NCBI GenBank assembly: GCA_029557995.1
Contig: JAKQHQ010000019.1
Location: 1 to 20,789, forward strand
Source of the DNA: an archaeon
GTDB lineage: Archaea > Iainarchaeota > Iainarchaeia > Iainarchaeales > CSSED10-239
DNA length: 20,789 nucleotides
Reading direction: 5' to 3'
Shown here piece after piece: positions 1 through 7,801 of the stretch. The notes under the pieces were generated by a model. The model was not told where the DNA came from and searched no databases. It saw only the letters and a list, made by a program, of their open reading frames with translations. The first letter of the stretch is position 1, and each line of letters begins with the position of its first letter. The translations under genes and the position numbers were made by a program.

Positions 1-1
1 C

Positions 2-379
2 GAGAAAAAAACAGTCCAAGATATTTGTTATTCAGCCTACCCTGCACACCACCCTACTGCGTTTTACCCACTAAGCTATGTAATATCCAATAAAAAAAAC
101 AGTGTGTATTTTGCTGGGGATACGCTTATGACTAAAGAGCAAGAATGTATCAAGGCGGATGTAGCAATCCTGCCAATCGGTGGGGACATGACGCTGGATG
201 CTGTTAGCGCAATGTCTATTACAAAAAAGATAAAACCAAAATATATAATCCCAATGCACTATAACACATTTGCAGGAATAAGCCAAGACCCACTCTGGTT
301 GAAAGAGCGACTGGAAAAAAAGAATTGCGTAACCAAGATGATTATATTAAACCCTGGAAAAAAATGGGCTTACAGATAG
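2..379 (+). CDS. UPF0173-like metal-dependent hydrolase, C-terminal part (cut by the left edge)
   Basis: The frame is open from the left edge to TAG at 377-379, giving 125 residues of the C-terminal half of a metallo-beta-lactamase-fold protein. Visible motifs are a His pair in YPAHHPTAF, the metal-ligand Asp in FAGDT, and the terminal IPMHYNTF. The last is characteristic of the UPF0173/YtkL/UlaG-like hydrolases. The HxHxDH motif must lie upstream, outside the window. A GTG at 104 is only an internal Val, because the homologous reading continues upstream of it. Substrate is unknown for the family. The gene ends 7 nt from the convergent RNase Z gene. Fold and family are well supported; the specific function is not. 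Confidence 0.8.
   Translation, partial: EKKTVQDICYSAYPAHHPTAFYPLSYVISNKKNSVYFAGDTLMTKEQECIKADVAILPIGGDMTLDAVSAMSITKKIKPKYIIPMHYNTFAGISQDPLWLKERLEKKNCVTKMIILNPGKKWAYR
358..364 (-). terminator. Possible U7 terminator for rnz
   Basis: Seven A on the plus strand, read as U7 in the rnz transcript, lie about 23 nt beyond the rnz stop. The tract sits inside the opposing hydrolase gene. Archaeal termination commonly uses such tracts, but A-rich Lys codons also produce them, so support is weak. Confidence 0.25.
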
Positions 380-386
380 CTTTTGG

Positions 387-1322
387 CTATTTATAGTCAT
401 CAATTTCTATCTCTTGCAATTGCCTCGCTATCCTTACGCTCTTGTTTTTCTTTAAAAGCTGTTTCTCTCTTTTGTCCAAATCTGTATATTTGCCTGAGAT
501 ATGTGTCAAGTAAACACAACCTGCCCTTGCCTTGCTTGAAAACTCCAATACCTCTTCAGCAAAAGAATGCTTTACAAGAATTGCCTTTCTTGAGTCCTCC
601 TTGAAAAATGTGCTTTCATGAACAAGTATATCAATGTCTTCCAAGGCCTTTGGTATCTTTTTAAGTGGCATGGTGTCTGTGAGATATGCAATCTTTTTTC
701 CGACTTTCCTGAAAGTAAAGTCCATAACATCCTTTGGATGTATTATCTTTCCGCCAAGCTTTATTGATTGCCCTTTCTGGAGCCTTGAAAACAACTGCCC
801 TTCTGGTATGTTTAGTTTTAACGCTTTTGCCTTGTTGAATCTCCCAACCTTGTCTTTTACTTTGAATATATAGCCATTAGTTTTAATGCTGTGTAAAAGT
901 GGTATGGCCTCAACCACTATGTCCTGTGTGTCTAACGCCTTGCCTCTCTCAATTTCTATGACATTTATCTTGTAGTCAAGCTTGTAGATGTCTGAGATTA
1001 TAAGAGCAATTAATCTCTCAAGGAAAACTTTTTCGCCTTTTGGGACATAGATATTTAGATTGGATACCCTGTTGTTTAGCTTGAAGCTAGAAAGCAAACC
1101 AAAAAGCCCAAAGTAATGGTCGCCGTGCATGTGGGTTATGAATATATTGTTGATCTTCATTGCGCTTTGGCTTGATTTCATTATCTGTTGCTGGGTGTTT
1201 TCTGGGCAGTCAAACAAATAACCTTGCCCGTTATAACTTAGTAAAAGACTTGAAAGGTTCCTTAAAGATGTTGGAGCTGAGGCGCAGTTGCCTAAAAAAA
1301 CAATCTTTATTTTGTTTGGCAT
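387..1322 (-). CDS. rnz: Ribonuclease Z (tRNA 3'-processing endonuclease)
   Basis: This is RNase Z, which removes the 3' trailer of pre-tRNAs before CCA addition. The 311 residues match the usual archaeal length. The full metal-binding set is visible: HMHGDH (64-69), H144, D216 in LTDT and H274 in LTHIS. Family motifs VHESTF (234-239) and KHSFAEE (251-257) are also present. The N-terminus IKIVFLGNCASAPT, with RNLSS following, is a variant of the usual FLGTxxxxPT...RNxSS. I chose ATG 1322 over an in-frame ATG at 1337, which would add MYIIC and run into AT-rich promoter sequence. The gene is divergent from lonB. Its natural partners, the tRNA and CCA enzyme, lie 9 kb downstream. Confidence 0.95.
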   Translation of the reverse strand: MPNKIKIVFLGNCASAPTSLRNLSSLLLSYNGQGYLFDCPENTQQQIMKSSQSAMKINNIFITHMHGDHYFGLFGLLSSFKLNNRVSNLNIYVPKGEKVFLERLIALIISDIYKLDYKINVIEIERGKALDTQDIVVEAIPLLHSIKTNGYIFKVKDKVGRFNKAKALKLNIPEGQLFSRLQKGQSIKLGGKIIHPKDVMDFTFRKVGKKIAYLTDTMPLKKIPKALEDIDILVHESTFFKEDSRKAILVKHSFAEEVLEFSSKARAGCVYLTHISGKYTDLDKREKQLLKKNKSVRIARQLQEIEIDDYK

Positions 1323-1342
1323 ACATATTATATACACAAATA

Positions 1343-1356
1343 TGTTTTTAATAAAA
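1343..1356 (-). promoter_or_regulatory. TATA-like element for rnz
   Basis: On the minus strand this reads TTTTATTAAAAACA, about 25-30 nt from ATG 1322. That spacing suggests a leaderless transcript. Assigned from position and composition only. Confidence 0.4.
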
Positions 1357-1363
1357 TTGGAAC

Positions 1364-1378
1364 ATATATTATATATTA
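1364..1378 (+). promoter_or_regulatory. TATA element for lonB
   Basis: The run TATATTATATATTAA lies about 30-40 nt before ATG 1406. This predicts a start site near 1395-1400 and a leader of only a few bases. No Shine-Dalgarno sequence is visible before the ATG, consistent with near-leaderless translation. Confidence 0.5.
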
Positions 1379-1405
1379 AATTCTAATTAAAAGCAGGCAA
1401 GATAT

Positions 1406-3349
1406 ATGGTCAATAAAAAAACCAAAAAGCAGAAGTTTGGCAAAAATAGCAATAAGAAGATAGAGGCAAGCACAGATGTCAAGGAGCTCATATACAATGA
1501 CACAAGCGAGATTGAGGTCCCAAAAAAAATGATTGACCAGGTGATTGGTCAGGACTCTGCAATTAAATTGATAAAGAAGGTGGCACAACAGAGAAGGCAC
1601 ATCATGCTTATTGGGGCACCAGGCACAGGTAAGTCAATGATTGCTACAGCCCTTGCAGAAATGCTACCAACAAATAAATTAACAGACATCCTAAGCTACC
1701 CAAACCTTGAAGACAGCCACACACCTATCATCAAAGAGGTCCCTGCAGGGGACGGCAAGAAAATCGTGGAGGCAGCAAAGCTTGAAGCAGCTAGGCAAGT
1801 TGGTGCTGGAAAGATATTAGGGTTTTTCCTGCCTACTCTCTGGCTTATAATTTCTGTGGTGTTCTGGAAGCTTGGCTGGGTGCCTGATGTTGTGTTTTCT
1901 GCAATGCTGTTGCTCTCAGGGTTCTTGATGGTTTCAACCTCATTAAGCATGCAGATGATGGGCAAGGAAAAAGCGTTACTACCTAAAATCATTATAGACA
2001 ACTCAAATAGAAAAGAGGTGCCGTTTATTGATGCGACAGGAGCAAAAGCTGGCGCCTTGCTTGGAGATGTCTTGCATGACCCTTTGCAGTCAGGTGGGCT
2101 TGGAACTCCTGCACATTTAAGGGTAGTTCCAGGAATGATACATAAGGCAAATGGCGGGGTTCTGTTTATTGACGAGATATCAGCTTTGTCTCCAAAATCC
2201 CAGCAGGATTTGTTGACTATCTTGCAGGAGAAAAAATTTAGCATAACTGGACAATCTGAAATGTCAAGCGGAGCGATGGTGATGACAACCCCTGCACCAT
2301 GCGATTTTATACTGGTAGCTGCAGGAAACTACAATGACCTAGACAAGGTGCATCCTGCTATAAGGTCAAGGATAAGGGGCTCCGGGTATGAGTGCCACAT
2401 GAACATAGACATGCCTGACACCATAGAGAATAGAAATAAAATCGTGCAGTTTGTTGCTCAGGAAATTGCAAAAGACAAAAAGATACCGCACTTCACAAAA
2501 GAGGCAGTTGATGAGATAATTTTTGAGGCAAGGAAGAAAGCTACAAGGAAAAACAGCCTCACGCTAAAGCTAAGGGAGGTTGGCGGGCTTATAAGGGCAG
2601 CTGGAGACCTTGCAATTGAAGAAAATAAGAAGCTTGTGACTAGGGACATTGTCATAAGAGCAAAGGCCACTGCACAAACCCTTGAAGAGCAGATGGTAAG
2701 CAAACTAATGAGTATGAAAAAGGACTATGATATATTCAAGACAACAGGCAGTGCTATTGGAAGGGTTAATGGGCTTGCTGTAATGAATGAAACTGATGCT
2801 GGACTGCTTTTGCCTATTGAATGCGAGATAACCCCTGCATCCTCTAAAAACGAGGGGAAGCTTATAGCCACTGGCCAGCTTGGTAGCATAGCAAAGGAAT
2901 CTGTGGATAATGTGTCTGCAATAATCAAAAAACTTACTGGAAAGGACATCACAAACTACGACATACATGTGCAGTTTCTTCAGACATATAATGTAGAAGG
3001 TGACTCTGCATCTATCTCAATAGCTAGTGCTATAATCTCTGTTCTTGAAGGCATACCTGTCAGGCAGGATATAGCGATGACTGGCTCATTGTCAATAAGG
3101 GGCGAGGTGTTGCCAATTGGTGGGGTTACAGCAAAGGTGAATGCTGCCAAAACCGCAAAAATAAAAAAAGTGATAATACCTGAATCTAATAAAGACGATT
3201 TGGTGCTTTCTCCTGAGGTCAGCAAAGACATTGAGATAATACCTGTAAAAACAATCTGGGATGTAATTATCCATGCTTTCAAGGATACAGAAAAGAAAGA
3301 CATACTGATACAAAGAATAAACAAAACATTTGCTTTAAAGCTATCATAA
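1406..3349 (+). CDS. lonB: Membrane-anchored ATP-dependent protease LonB
   Basis: Archaeal LonB couples an AAA+ unfoldase to a Ser-Lys protease on the inner face of the membrane. The 647 residues hold Walker A GAPGTGKS (70-77), two hydrophobic segments inserted in the ATPase domain (about 137-155 and 161-178), Walker B VLFIDEI (252-258), and a Lon_C protease domain. That domain has catalytic Ser534 in EGDSASIS and Lys577 in GGVTAKVNAA. The insertion of two membrane spans and the absence of a large bacterial N-domain mark the archaeal B type. The start is ATG 1406 with a TATA element just upstream. The gene stands alone on the plus strand and ends 8 nt from the convergent GNAT gene. No key residue is missing. 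Confidence 0.96.
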   Translation: MVNKKTKKQKFGKNSNKKIEASTDVKELIYNDTSEIEVPKKMIDQVIGQDSAIKLIKKVAQQRRHIMLIGAPGTGKSMIATALAEMLPTNKLTDILSYPNLEDSHTPIIKEVPAGDGKKIVEAAKLEAARQVGAGKILGFFLPTLWLIISVVFWKLGWVPDVVFSAMLLLSGFLMVSTSLSMQMMGKEKALLPKIIIDNSNRKEVPFIDATGAKAGALLGDVLHDPLQSGGLGTPAHLRVVPGMIHKANGGVLFIDEISALSPKSQQDLLTILQEKKFSITGQSEMSSGAMVMTTPAPCDFILVAAGNYNDLDKVHPAIRSRIRGSGYECHMNIDMPDTIENRNKIVQFVAQEIAKDKKIPHFTKEAVDEIIFEARKKATRKNSLTLKLREVGGLIRAAGDLAIEENKKLVTRDIVIRAKATAQTLEEQMVSKLMSMKKDYDIFKTTGSAIGRVNGLAVMNETDAGLLLPIECEITPASSKNEGKLIATGQLGSIAKESVDNVSAIIKKLTGKDITNYDIHVQFLQTYNVEGDSASISIASAIISVLEGIPVRQDIAMTGSLSIRGEVLPIGGVTAKVNAAKTAKIKKVIIPESNKDDLVLSPEVSKDIEIIPVKTIWDVIIHAFKDTEKKDILIQRINKTFALKLS

Positions 3350-3357
3350 AACCAGCA

Positions 3358-3870
3358 TTATAAAATGTGCCTTAACTTTGGCTTTATAGTAATTTCATCT
3401 CTGCAACCATTTTTTTTAAGAGTATATTTACTTGAATTCCCTTTTTTTCCAGTAAGTCTTTCATTTATTGCTCTTGTGCCTTTTTCACTTATCATTCCAA
3501 TTTTATTATATCTTTTTGTTTTTAGTAATTTATCATAAACAAATTTCATTAACTTTTTTCCTAAACCTTTACCTTGATATTCTTTCTTTATTGCAAAGAA
3601 GCTTAAAGTAAATTCTTTATCTCCAAAGGGGTCTCTATATCCCCAGATTGCACCAATTGGCTCTTTATTTTCATATATAAAAAAAACAGAACCATTGTTT
3701 TTAAAATCTGTTTTTAAGAATTCATAAAGTGAATTTCTATTAAAATTATAACTGATTCCTGATGAATTCTGTATTGATACCAAATCTTTTAAAAAATCTG
3801 TGTGCTTTATTATAAACTGATGAAATTCATTTTTAGTATTAAATTTAAATTCTTTAATGCTATCTGCCAT
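3358..3870 (-). CDS. GNAT-family N-acetyltransferase
   Basis: This 170-residue protein has the GNAT acetyl-CoA motif A, QGKGLGKKLM (99-108), after a strand reading FTLSFFAIKKEY (87-98). The PIGAIWGYRD segment (71-80) is also GNAT-like. The substrate cannot be told. It starts 2 nt after the pcn stop, so the two are probably co-transcribed. Composition is unlike most of the window: roughly 25% GC across 3361-4200, Glu codons 9 GAA to 1 GAG, Arg codons 6 AGA to 1 AGG. The same bias continues into the 3' half of pcn, suggesting that the segment was acquired or exchanged. Family assignment is good; the role is unknown. Confidence 0.8.
   Translation of the reverse strand: MADSIKEFKFNTKNEFHQFIIKHTDFLKDLVSIQNSSGISYNFNRNSLYEFLKTDFKNNGSVFFIYENKEPIGAIWGYRDPFGDKEFTLSFFAIKKEYQGKGLGKKLMKFVYDKLLKTKRYNKIGMISEKGTRAINERLTGKKGNSSKYTLKKNGCRDEITIKPKLRHIL
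3410..3417 (+). terminator. Possible U8 terminator for lonB
   Basis: T8 on the plus strand lies 60 nt past the lonB stop, inside the opposing GNAT gene. A second T7 follows at 3442-3448. If used, lonB transcripts would overlap the GNAT gene antisense. The local AT richness makes chance runs likely. Confidence 0.25.
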
Positions 3871-3872
3871 AA

Positions 3873-4592
3873 TTATATCAACATAGAACTTAGATAAAAT
3901 TTAATTGTACATTCTTTACTTAGGTTATATTCAAGGTATATTGGAGCATCTTCTCTTAGTTTTATTAGTAATTCCTTATCATTATCCATTGCTTTTGTGA
4001 TATTGTTTAAGAAAGCCAAAGAAAACTTTACTGAAAAATTTTTACTAGATTTTACCTTTATTTCTGAAAGAGTGGTTTTAATGCTTCCTTTATTTCCATT
4101 TGCTTCTATTATTAATTTATTGTCTTGAATCTTAAAAATAAGAGTTGTAGCAACAAGATTTACATCTTTTAAGATTTCTTTTAAAATACCTGCTGTAATA
4201 TTAAAATCCACTTCGTATTTCTGCTCTGGAAGGGTTATTGCCTGCTCAGAAAGGTCTATAAATGGTAGGTTAAATTTCCTTTCAAGCTTACCTGTCAACA
4301 GGATATCAAGCCCCTGCTCAGTTAGGTTTAAAGAGAGCTTATCCTCATCAAAGCCCCTTGATATCATGTTCTTTAGCTCTTGGATATTAAGCCCAACCAA
4401 GGTTGGCTCAACTGAATAGCCACTGTCAAATGCTTTTTTGGATATGAAGAAATCAAGTAGAAGGATTTGTGTCTTATCAATTGTCTTTATGTAAATCCCA
4501 TCATCTTTAAACCTAATATTTGCCTCTTGGATAATCGGGGAGATTATCTCTAAGCATTTCCTAAACTGTGCTGGATATTTTGTGGATATCAT
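3873..4592 (-). CDS. pcn: DNA polymerase sliding clamp (PCNA)
   Basis: PCNA is the ring clamp that tethers DNA polymerase, ligase and other replication enzymes to DNA. The 239 residues are close to the family's 245-250. The N-terminal domain includes the RFKDDGIYIKTID region (27-39). The interdomain linker covers about 113-127 (DLSEQAITLPEQKYE), and the C-terminal domain ends in TIKFYLSSMLI, the clamp's usual last strand. The gene is divergent from rfcL, which encodes the clamp loader. A switch in codon usage occurs at about residue 128: Glu codons are 8 GAG to 2 GAA before it and 0 GAG to 7 GAA after it. Arg is AGG (4 of 4) before and AGA (1 of 1) after. See findings. The start is ATG 4592 with a TATA element directly upstream. 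Confidence 0.93.
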   Translation of the reverse strand: MISTKYPAQFRKCLEIISPIIQEANIRFKDDGIYIKTIDKTQILLLDFFISKKAFDSGYSVEPTLVGLNIQELKNMISRGFDEDKLSLNLTEQGLDILLTGKLERKFNLPFIDLSEQAITLPEQKYEVDFNITAGILKEILKDVNLVATTLIFKIQDNKLIIEANGNKGSIKTTLSEIKVKSSKNFSVKFSLAFLNNITKAMDNDKELLIKLREDAPIYLEYNLSKECTIKFYLSSMLI

Positions 4593-4610
4593 TTGTTTTT
4601 CACTGGTTTT

Positions 4611-4629
4611 ATTTGTTTAAATAAATAAA
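4611..4629 (-). promoter_or_regulatory. TATA element for pcn
   Basis: On the minus strand this reads TTTATTTATTTAAACAAAT, centred about 28 nt upstream of ATG 4592. This predicts a leaderless or nearly leaderless mRNA. Confidence 0.45.
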
Positions 4630-4720
4630 ATGGAACAACAAACTGTTTAAAAAGGTAATTATGACAATCCCCCCTAAGGATAATATATTTAAAATATGGT
4701 CTTGGCAAATAATATTATAG

Positions 4721-4730
4721 GGTATAAAAG
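4721..4730 (+). promoter_or_regulatory. TATA element for rfcL
   Basis: GGTATAAAAG is the best TATA match in the 186-bp pcn/rfcL gap. It predicts a start near 4750 and a leader of about 25-30 nt before ATG 4779. No Shine-Dalgarno sequence is obvious. Confidence 0.5.
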
Positions 4731-4778
4731 CAAATAAATAATTAGTGTTTTAATACCTTAAGTCCAATATGTTATATT

Positions 4779-6014
4779 ATGAAAAACTTTTTTGAAAGGC
4801 ATAGCCCAAAATGCCTTGATGAGGTTGTGGGCAACAGTAAAGCAATTGAGGAAATAAAGGATTGGAGTAAAGAACACAAAAGGCCTTTGTTTATCTATGG
4901 ACCTATTGGTGTAGGCAAGACCTTGTGTGCCAACCTGCTCGCAAAGGATAACAACTGGGCAATGCTTTATACAGACGCTTCTGACCTAAGGGACAAGGAA
5001 ACAATCAAGAACTTACTAGGAGTTGCCTCAACCAGTTGCACATTGTTTTCAAATACAAGGCTTATTGTGATTGACGAGGTTGACCTAGCAACTGACAAGA
5101 GGGGCGGGGAGGACTATGGCTTTTTTTCTGAGCTTGAAAAGGTCATTGAAAATTCAATACAGCCGATTGTGCTGATAGCTAATGACCCTTATGAAAATAA
5201 AAAAGTGTTACAACTGTTTGAAAAATGCAAGCAGGTAAGGTTTGAGCGCCCACATAAGCAGTCACTACTGAAATTTGCAAGAGAAATCTGCGAAAAAGAG
5301 GGTATTGAATATGATATAGTTTCGCTTAACAAGATTGTTGATAAATCCGCCAATGATATCAGGGCTATGATGATTGACATATATTCGCTTTCTTTTAATA
5401 AGAAAATAACAGTTGAGGACGCAGAATGGCTTGGCGAGAGAAAATTGAATGATGATGTGTTCAAGGGACTGCAGAAGGTGTTTTACCCTAAGGACTTTTA
5501 CGAGACAAGGGCTGTGGTAGATAACCTAAGCATTGACTGGGAGTTGCTAATGGCGTGGGTTGAAGAAAATGTGCCAAGGCAATATAAAAATAAAGAAAAC
5601 CTAAAAAATGCATTTGAGTGCTTGAGCATGGCTGATGTCTATAAGTCAAGGATTAGGGGTAGCAACTGGGTGCTTTTGAAATATGTGCTTGACTACCTTA
5701 CTGTTGGGGTCGCATATTCCAGAAAGGAGAGGGAAGTAAGTAGTGGCTATGTGCCCTTCCAGTTTCCAAGGGTTTTGAAGATGTACGGAACAAAGGAAAA
5801 AACTCTGCAGAAAAACGTTGTTGAAAAGATAAGACAAAAAATACATTGCTCAAAGAGAATTATATTGCGAGACTACCTACCTTTCTTTTCAATTATTGCA
5901 AAAACAAATAAATCAACTGCTGATCTAGTACGATACTTTGAGTTTACATTTGAGGAAATTAAATACCTAGGTGCAAACCTCACAGAAAAGCAATTTGCTA
6001 AGTTTGTAGAATGA
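4779..6014 (+). CDS. rfcL: Replication factor C large subunit (clamp loader)
   Basis: RFC-L, with the small subunit, opens PCNA and loads it at primer ends. The 411 residues begin with a typical RFC opening, HSPKCLDEVVGNSKAIEEIKDW. Walker A GPIGVGKT (41-48), Walker B LIVIDEVD (95-102) and sensor 1 in VLIANDPY (131-138, Asn135) follow. The C-terminal helical domain is divergent. Archaeal RFC-L usually runs somewhat longer and often ends in a PCNA-binding QxxLxxFF motif; here the end is LTEKQFAKFVE and no such motif is seen. The gene is divergent from pcn, its partner, and its stop is followed immediately by abce1. The small subunit gene is not in the window. Confidence 0.92.
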   Translation: MKNFFERHSPKCLDEVVGNSKAIEEIKDWSKEHKRPLFIYGPIGVGKTLCANLLAKDNNWAMLYTDASDLRDKETIKNLLGVASTSCTLFSNTRLIVIDEVDLATDKRGGEDYGFFSELEKVIENSIQPIVLIANDPYENKKVLQLFEKCKQVRFERPHKQSLLKFAREICEKEGIEYDIVSLNKIVDKSANDIRAMMIDIYSLSFNKKITVEDAEWLGERKLNDDVFKGLQKVFYPKDFYETRAVVDNLSIDWELLMAWVEENVPRQYKNKENLKNAFECLSMADVYKSRIRGSNWVLLKYVLDYLTVGVAYSRKEREVSSGYVPFQFPRVLKMYGTKEKTLQKNVVEKIRQKIHCSKRIILRDYLPFFSIIAKTNKSTADLVRYFEFTFEEIKYLGANLTEKQFAKFVE

Positions 6015-6020
6015 GTGATT

Positions 6021-7799
6021 ATGCAAAAAAACGAAAGAATAGCAATATTAGATAAGGATAAATGCCAGCCAAAGAGCTGTAACTATCTTTGTAGGAATCT
6101 TTGCCCAGGCGTGCGGATGGGCGAGAAGACGATTGTTGTTCAGCAACCAAGCATCTACCCTGTAATTGACGAGAAATTATGCACTGGCTGTGGGATTTGC
6201 CAGAACAGATGCCCACAAAAGGCAATCTCAATAATCAATATAGGGATGGAGCTTGAGTTTCCATTACATCAGTATGGGAAAAACCAATTCCGCCTGTTCT
6301 CTCTGCCGACTGTTGAAAAGGGGTTTATCACTGGTGTGATTGGTAGGAATGGAACAGGAAAGACAACAGCCATTAATATACTTTCTGGAAACCTAATACC
6401 AAACCTCGGGGATTACTCGCAAAAGGGGGATATGAGAAAAGTCCTTGAATATTTTAGTGGGAAAGCACTCTACAACCATTTTGAGGGCTTAAGCAACAAA
6501 AAGGTGAAAGTCGCTTACAAGATACAGATGGTTGAGAAGATACCTTCTATCTACAAGAAAACTGTTGGAGAACTGCTTGATGGAATTACTGGCGACAGCA
6601 AGGAGAAGGAAAAGGTCATTGAAGAGCTTGAGCTTGCATTGCTTTTAGGCAAAACTCCAGAGCAACTTTCTGGCGGAGAGCTTCAAAGGGTTGCAATTGC
6701 CTCCACTCTTCTAAAAGATGCAGGCCTTTATTTCTTTGACGAATACACTACATTTCTGGATATAAGACAAAGATTCAGGATTGCTAAGATCCTAAGGGGA
6801 AAAATAAACCAGAAAAACTCAATGCTACTTATTGAGCATGACCTTGCGATACTTGATTATATCAGCGACTTTGTGCAGGTGTTTTTTGGACAGAAAGGTG
6901 GCTACGGGGTTTGCTCAAACAAGAAGACAACAAAGAAAGGTATCAATGAGTTTCTGGATGGGTTCTTGAAAGAAGAAAACATAAGGATTAGGACATATAG
7001 CATTATATTTACAGGCACACAGGAAAAGGTTGTAACAAAGAACCAGGAATACTTCAGCTATCCTAGCTTTACAAAGCGCCTTGGGGAGTTTAGGCTGATG
7101 GTTAAGGAAGGGCAAGTGAAAAAGGGTGAGGTTATTGGAGTGCTTGGGCCAAATGCAATAGGCAAGACAACATTTATCAAGACGCTAGCAGGCATTGAAA
7201 AAGCAGATGACAAGACGCTGTCGCTTAATCTTAAGGTGTCTTATAAATCGCAATATATAGAGCTTCCAGAGGATAGAACTGTCAAGGACTTGTTTATGGA
7301 AAAGGATATTGATCAAGAGATTCTAGGCTTGGAATTGAAAAGACAACTTGAGCTTGAACAGCTATATGAGCAAAAAATATCCGAGCTTTCTGGCGGGGAA
7401 CTGCAAAAAGTAGCAGTAGCCTATTGTCTAGCAAAGACCGCAGATATCTATCTGATTGACGAGCCAAGTGCTTTTTTAGATGTGGAGCAAAGACTTGCGA
7501 TATCAACTGCAATCAAGAATGTGATAATTAGGACAGAAAAGTGCGCGTTTGTTGTTGATCACGACCTGTTGATGCTTGACTACATTTCAGACAGGGTGCT
7601 TTTGTTTGATGGGGTTTGTGGCAAGCAAGGCACTGCTGAAAAGATTGCTGATGTGCAGGAAGCATTTAACATGTTCCTATCTACTGAGGAGTTGACATTC
7701 AGGCAAGACCCACAGACAAAACGTCCAAGGGCAAACAAGCAGGACTCGCAAAAGGACAAGGAGCAAAAAAAAGAAAACAAGTATTACTATACAATGTAA
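6021..7799 (+). CDS. abce1: ABCE1/Rli1 ribosome-recycling ATPase
   Basis: ABCE1 splits ribosomes after termination. Residues (from ATG 6021) show two 4Fe-4S clusters: Cys15, 20, 24, 28 (CxxxxCxxxCxxxCP) and Cys54, 57, 60, 64. First ABC domain: Walker A GRNGTGKTT (108-116), signature LSGGELQ (216-222), Walker B YFFDEYTTFLD. Second ABC domain: GPNAIGKTT (376-384), LSGGELQ (456-462), YLIDEPSAFLD (477-487). The tail RQDPQTKRPRANK is the typical archaeal ABCE1 end. Length 592 is normal. In the first Walker B the usual DEPSSYLD reads DEYTTFLD, which is odd. A GTG at 6015 would add two residues and abuts the rfcL stop. ATG 6021 fits the family start better. Probably an operon with rfcL. Confidence 0.95.
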   Translation: MQKNERIAILDKDKCQPKSCNYLCRNLCPGVRMGEKTIVVQQPSIYPVIDEKLCTGCGICQNRCPQKAISIINIGMELEFPLHQYGKNQFRLFSLPTVEKGFITGVIGRNGTGKTTAINILSGNLIPNLGDYSQKGDMRKVLEYFSGKALYNHFEGLSNKKVKVAYKIQMVEKIPSIYKKTVGELLDGITGDSKEKEKVIEELELALLLGKTPEQLSGGELQRVAIASTLLKDAGLYFFDEYTTFLDIRQRFRIAKILRGKINQKNSMLLIEHDLAILDYISDFVQVFFGQKGGYGVCSNKKTTKKGINEFLDGFLKEENIRIRTYSIIFTGTQEKVVTKNQEYFSYPSFTKRLGEFRLMVKEGQVKKGEVIGVLGPNAIGKTTFIKTLAGIEKADDKTLSLNLKVSYKSQYIELPEDRTVKDLFMEKDIDQEILGLELKRQLELEQLYEQKISELSGGELQKVAVAYCLAKTADIYLIDEPSAFLDVEQRLAISTAIKNVIIRTEKCAFVVDHDLLMLDYISDRVLLFDGVCGKQGTAEKIADVQEAFNMFLSTEELTFRQDPQTKRPRANKQDSQKDKEQKKENKYYYTM

Positions 7800-7801
7800 A
7801 G

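Noticed and set aside
104..379. GTG 104 as the true start of the first gene
   Set aside because: The frame is open to the left edge and encodes conserved-looking residues, including the YPAHHP metal-ligand region, so the gene is cut by the window.
369..381. Small hairpin TAGC-TTTTG-GCTA-like at the hydrolase stop as an intrinsic terminator
   Set aside because: The 4-bp stem is too weak and no U-tract follows on the plus strand.
1696..2244. 182-residue antisense ORF opposite lonB
   Set aside because: It lies wholly within a strongly conserved gene, has Ser/Pro/Cys-rich low-quality sequence and no promoter; a shadow reading frame.
3358..3870. GNAT gene as part of a mobile element
   Set aside because: No transposase, integrase, terminal inverted repeats or target-site duplications flank it; only composition hints at transfer.
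4661..4720. 19-codon ORF (MTIPPKDN...) with AAAGGT upstream, in the pcn/rfcL gap
   Set aside because: Short, AT-rich, no recognisable features, and it ends on the rfcL TATA element; chance ORFs of this size are common.
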